From Delphinus delphis (taxonomy: Eukaryota > Chordata > Mammalia > Artiodactyla > Delphinidae): 64,000 nt of DNA. The stretch lies in the NCBI RefSeq assembly GCF_949987515.2, contig NC_082689.1, forward strand, positions 101,222,957 to 101,286,956, read 5' to 3'. This document shows, one piece after another, positions 60,551 to 64,000 of the stretch. The notes below the pieces were generated by a model. That model was given only the letters and a program-made list of their open reading frames with translations, searched no databases and was not told the DNA's origin. The position numbers and the translations under genes were made by a program. Positions within the stretch are counted from its first letter, which is position 1, and every line of letters starts with the position of its first letter.

Positions 60551-60914
60551 TGTTTTATAGATGCTAAAACCACCACTAAAAGAAATAAATTAACTACTTG
60601 ATAAGCATGACCTATTGATGCCTGAGGATTGATGTTAACCCCTGTGACACTGCTCTGTTACCTCACCATCAACCAATCAGAGAATTGAGCTGATCACATA
60701 CCCTGTGAGCACCCTCCCTCACCTGGCCTTTGAAAAGGCTTTGCTGAAACCCAGAGGGGAGTTTGGAGTTTGAGTGTTTTGAGCACTAGCTGCCCTGGAC
60801 TCCTTGCAATAAATGTCCTACAAAAAACGCTGCACTTTCTTTCACCACAACTTGGTTCCAGTAGATTGGCTTTACTGCACGTGGGTGAGAGGACCCAAGT
60901 TTGGTTCAGTAGCA
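60551..60914 (+). mobile_element. Endogenous retrovirus solo LTR, plus strand
   Basis: CAACCAATCAGAGAATTGAG is a CCAAT-type U3 block, CCTTTGAAAAGGCTTTGC sits at the TATA position, and GCAATAAATGTCC is the poly(A) signal. The end is GGTTCAGTAGCA at 60914. No primer-binding site or gag follows. Confidence 0.75.
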
Positions 60915-61989
60915 GGCTCTTGCCATTAGTCAAGAGTGATCTAAGAGCACTAATCCACTTTTCTTACTTGGTTCAGTCATTCATTCAACAAACCTACTGT
61001 AAGCTGGAACGACCAGCCCTCCTACCCCTCCCAAACCATCTCTAGCTCATGCGTCCTTCTCTGTTGTTCAAATGTGCTTTCTCCTAAGCACTGTGGAGGG
61101 GACAGACACCTTAACAGATTTATAGGGTTCAAGGGGATATTGTTAGTGACTACACCAAAAACAGACACCAGGATGAGATGGGAGCAAGAGTTAAGCTTGA
61201 GTGAATCTCACAGGTGGTGCTGAATTAATATTTTCTTCCTCCTGCCCCAATTTGGGTCCTGCTCTGGTCTTTGACTCGCATTGGTTTTACTAATTCCTTC
61301 TCTCACATTTTTCTAACACTGGAGGTGCAAAGATTACCTCTCCATTTTAGGTCTCAGACCTTGTTTCTGGCCTTGGTCACAAAGGATCTGAGAGGACATA
61401 CTTCCATAGCATTCTGCCTCTGCAACATGCAAGTCTTGCTGTTAATTGTGCCATTTGTTGGTCTACCTTTGTTCCTGGTGTGTCCAAGAATGGCTTGACC
61501 TCATTCTTGCTCCTAATTCCATGGATCCTGACCCCCTGGGAGAGTCTGTGTTTGGAATTTGTCATCAATCCTTTCCTTCCTTGACTGTCAGAGATTCAAT
61601 CTACCCCAACACCCACTATGTCATTTTGATTAGATTTTTCACATCACTGTGCTATTATTCTTTTTCTCGCTTGTGTACTTGGATGTATTTAACTACATTT
61701 TGTCTCCAGTTTTGCTCTTATCCTTTACAAATGTTCAGTTTCTGTTGTTTCCATCTCCCTCTTGGTTCTATTCTGGATTTCTGTCCCAAATTGAACTTGA
61801 GGTATGACATATGATCCTCCACCTGGGACAAGTCATTTATTGCACATTCTCCTGTAGCCCCACAGTTGTCCTTTGATCTTTCTTGGATTTATTCCCTGGA
61901 TCTCTGATTTGACCTTGGGTTTTTTGGTAATTCTCACCCTTGAATACATATCCCAGAAATAACCTATTTTTTCCCTTCATTATCACTAC
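60915..61989. other. Unassigned sequence, about 1.1 kb
   Basis: TCAGTCATTCATTCAACAAA near 60973 could be the reversed L2 terminus. A 122-codon plus frame (61446-61814) is Phe/Ser/Cys-rich without motif; I do not call it a gene. Confidence 0.4.
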
Positions 61990-62075
61990 CATTCCTAATC
62001 ACCAGCTAACATTTACTGAGTACTTACCAACAAGCAGGCATGGTGTTAAGCACCTAATATTTATTATCTCACTTA
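61990..62075 (-). mobile_element. MIR 3' fragment, minus strand
   Basis: ACATTTACTGAGTACTTACC, GCATGGTGTTAAGCACCTAA and TATTATCTCACTTAG are the reversed 3' part of MIR. Confidence 0.65.
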
Positions 62076-62122
62076 GTCTTTCTAAAATCAGTGAAAACTT
62101 AGTCTTTCTAAAATCAGTGAAA
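62071..62122. repeat. Exact 26-bp tandem duplication
   Basis: The unit starting ACTTAGTCTTTCTAAAATCA occurs at 62071-62096 and again at 62097-62122 with no mismatch. Confidence 0.97.
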
Positions 62123-62254
62123 AGTAGCTCAATTAATATCATCAAATGCCCCCACAGAAGTGTTGATTCATAATAGGCTTCTATATAGTTCTAGAATGAA
62201 TGATGAATGACTCTTCATTTTACAACCAAAGAACGAGGGGCTTAGGAACTTATT

Positions 62255-62310
62255 TATATATATATTTAGTTACTTACTTACTTACTTATTTACTTATTAT
62301 TTTATTATTA
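62255..62310. repeat. (TTAC)n / AT-rich simple repeat
   Basis: TATATATA followed by five ACTT units and TTATTA variants. Confidence 0.85.
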
Positions 62311-62527
62311 ATCTGAGGGAAGGTGAAACTGTCAGTCACAAATAAAAATAAACAAGGCTTGGGAATATATTCAGGGAAGCCAGAACTAAAAAATGGTATA
62401 GCAGATATAAAAAGAAAAAGATATAGCTATACAATAACCAAAAGAAAAACTCAATGGCTGAGCTAAATGGCAAATCAGGCAACTAGTAATTATAAGAGTT
62501 AACTTTTATTAAATGTTTTTATTAAAT

Positions 62528-62606
62528 GTGAGAGAGTGGCATGGCCTTATATATACTACCAAATGTAACATAGATAGCTAGTGGGAAGCAGCCGCATAGC
62601 ACAGCA
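62528..62606 (+). mobile_element. 79-bp internal L1 3'UTR patch
   Basis: GAGAGAGTGGCATGGCCTTA to GCAGCCGCATAGCACAG equals the L1 segment at 39267-39342. It lacks both the L1 3' end and a poly(A) tail. A 13-bp tandem duplication abuts its left edge. Confidence 0.88.
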
Positions 62607-62764
62607 TATAACTATTGAGTTCCCGGTGATATTCCAAATGCTTTTGCCAACGTACTAGTCATTTTGTGCATGTTGTTTTTCTTTTCTCATCATCCCATGA
62701 AAGAAAAATTAAAATAGTTCTGTGTTCTTAGAAGAATGTGATTAGGACTATAAGGAAGGAAAAA

Positions 62765-63291
62765 TGTTTCCTCTACCTCCCTAGGTTCTATAGCTGGGTC
62801 TATGAAATGAACGGGCTGCAAACAGATAAACAGGAGAAAAGGTGTACTGATTTATTGATTTTAATAGCACATGAACAGAAGAGTCACAGGGGAAAGAAAG
62901 TGAATATTCTCTCCCCCCTAAAAAGAGCAGTGAGATTTAGGAGCTTATATATCATCTTAATAGAGGAAGGGGAGAGAGAACGTAGGCAATTTAGGGGAGA
63001 TGAAGTGATTTTTAGGAGCGATGAACGAGCCCTTAGAAGAATAGATGGGAGATGTGATAGTTTGTGACCAAGTTTGGGTGTGGTGCTAACTTCTAGTTTC
63101 TTCTCCAGTGATAAAACTCCGTCTTCTCTGGTTGATGAAACTTCTGAGGAGGGAATTGATGATAAATGAAGATCTGTTTTTAGGCAGGTAAGGGGAGTTC
63201 AGAGAAACACTCTCCCTGCATTTGTTATTTTTCAAATGCCTTCAGCTCAAAATAATCAATATATCAAAGTGGCATATTTTGGGGTGGCATG
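62765..63291 (-). mobile_element. ERV1-type LTR, minus strand
   Basis: Read on the minus strand it starts TGCCACCCCAAAATATGCC near 63290 and ends GGAGGTAGAGGAAACA at 62765. AATAAA lies at about 62852-62857 and TATATAAG at about 62944. No primer-binding site follows, so it is a solo LTR. The 109-codon plus frame (62738-63067) is antisense to it and not a gene. Confidence 0.7.
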
Positions 63292-64000
63292 TCTTTAAAT
63301 CCTCTGGGGCAAATGGGCAGAAATTTCAGAGAGGTGTATATTCAAGGAAAGCAAAACTTTGTATGAACTTCTTTTCCTGATGATTTTCTCCATCAGAAAT
63401 ATATTCAGGCAAAAGCTATGCAACCCCTCCCTAGGGTGCTGTGGAATGAATTCCAGCATATGTTGGGAGTTGAAAAAGTGATATCTGTGTTATCTTTAGC
63501 TTTAAAGCATCTATAGAAAGACACCTGGGGCAAAATAAACTTAAACAAAAAAAAAAAGAGATGATTGGGCATTTGGCTCTTCCTTATTAAGGAAGAACAC
63601 AAGGTACAGAAAACCTTGAGGGGAGAAATTTTACATAAGTAGAAATTCAGGCATAGTGTGGAGGCACAGTGATTATTTTCACCAACTACTCTTTACTGAG
63701 ACAAAAGTTTCCACTACTCTAATTGCAGATATATTCACAGAAAGTATTTTTCCACTCAATTTCCTCAAGCATCTTGACTTAGTGCAACTGGAGACCCTGT
63801 TTTCTGTGTTGGTGATTTCCTAAGCTACACAATTTGATTATGTTCATGGCACTTGAATCCTTGAACAAATATCTTGTATTTATTAAAAATTTACTGTATG
63901 ATATTTGGATCTTACAGTAATTTCTTGGATCAGAAAATATGAGTTTTGTGAACTAGAGTGGATTTGACGCACCTGAATTATAACGTGGAGCCAACTGAAT
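63292..64000. other. Unassigned sequence to window end
   Basis: No repeat, exon or RNA gene recognised. Confidence 0.4.

Noticed and set aside
61446..61814. 122-codon frame as a possible exon
   Set aside because: No recognisable domain, no splice-site pattern with neighbours, and composition like random AT-rich DNA. Kept as unassigned.
62738..63067. 109-codon Arg/Glu-rich frame
   Set aside because: Antisense to an ERV1-type LTR whose promoter and poly(A) signal explain the sequence.

Overview
This window is nuclear DNA of a cetartiodactyl mammal, almost certainly a cetacean. The strongest evidence is ten copies of the long tRNA-Glu-derived CHR SINE that begins GGCTTCCCTGGTGGCGCAGT and has a 3' body GCTGAGCCTGCGCGTCCGG, plus two shorter relatives. 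Cetartiodactyl-type L1 3' ends, a lineage-typical Tigger transposon and eutherian-wide fossils (MIR, L2, MLT1, MLT2, MER5A, MER20) fit the same picture. I cannot tell which whale or dolphin it is.

I found no host protein-coding exon, no functional RNA gene and no CRISPR-like or operon structure. The window reads as AT-rich intergenic or deep intronic DNA. Every open reading frame above about 100 codons is explained by a transposon, a SINE read in antisense, a simple repeat or chance. It is a layered record of retrotransposition.

Layout. 0.5-6.4 kb: a solo MLT1A-type LTR, then degraded ERVL-like internal sequence ending in an MLT2-type LTR. This is broken by a 2.66-kb Tigger (itself split by a CHR SINE) and by an MLT1 LTR on the minus strand. 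8.4-10.5 kb: an old L1 carrying an MLT1 LTR and a CHR SINE. 11-13.7 kb: MIR, L2 and unassigned AT-rich DNA. 13.7-15.3 kb: a pile of L1 pieces including an inverted GC-rich 5'UTR-like block and an L1-in-L1 insertion. 16.9-17.7 kb: one LTR, primer-binding site and leader of a class I endogenous retrovirus. 18-34 kb: L1 3' ends, microsatellites, MIR, MLT1 and CHR SINEs in otherwise unassigned DNA. 34.3-35.7 kb: an L1 5'UTR and an MLT1A-type LTR. 37-42 kb: MER5A, a twin-primed L1 holding a SINE inserted with a target deletion, and an old L1 holding a younger L1 and a SINE. 43-46.4 kb: two LTR-like blocks and MER20. 46-57 kb: mostly minus-strand L1, including a broken ORF2 C-terminus. 57-63.3 kb: CHR SINE, a tRNA-Glu-like fossil and three LTR-like elements.

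No new biological system is supported. The items most worth a second look are structural: a Tigger transposase whose catalytic centre is lost in two ways, a twin-primed L1 whose resident SINE replaced about 60 bp of target, a SINE with a duplicated head inside its target-site duplication, an 80-bp L1 patch beside a 13-bp tandem duplication (probable break-repair filler), an 18-bp x 4 array inside a putative LTR, and a tRNA-Pro-type primer-binding site. Family names come from recalled consensus features, not from a database search.
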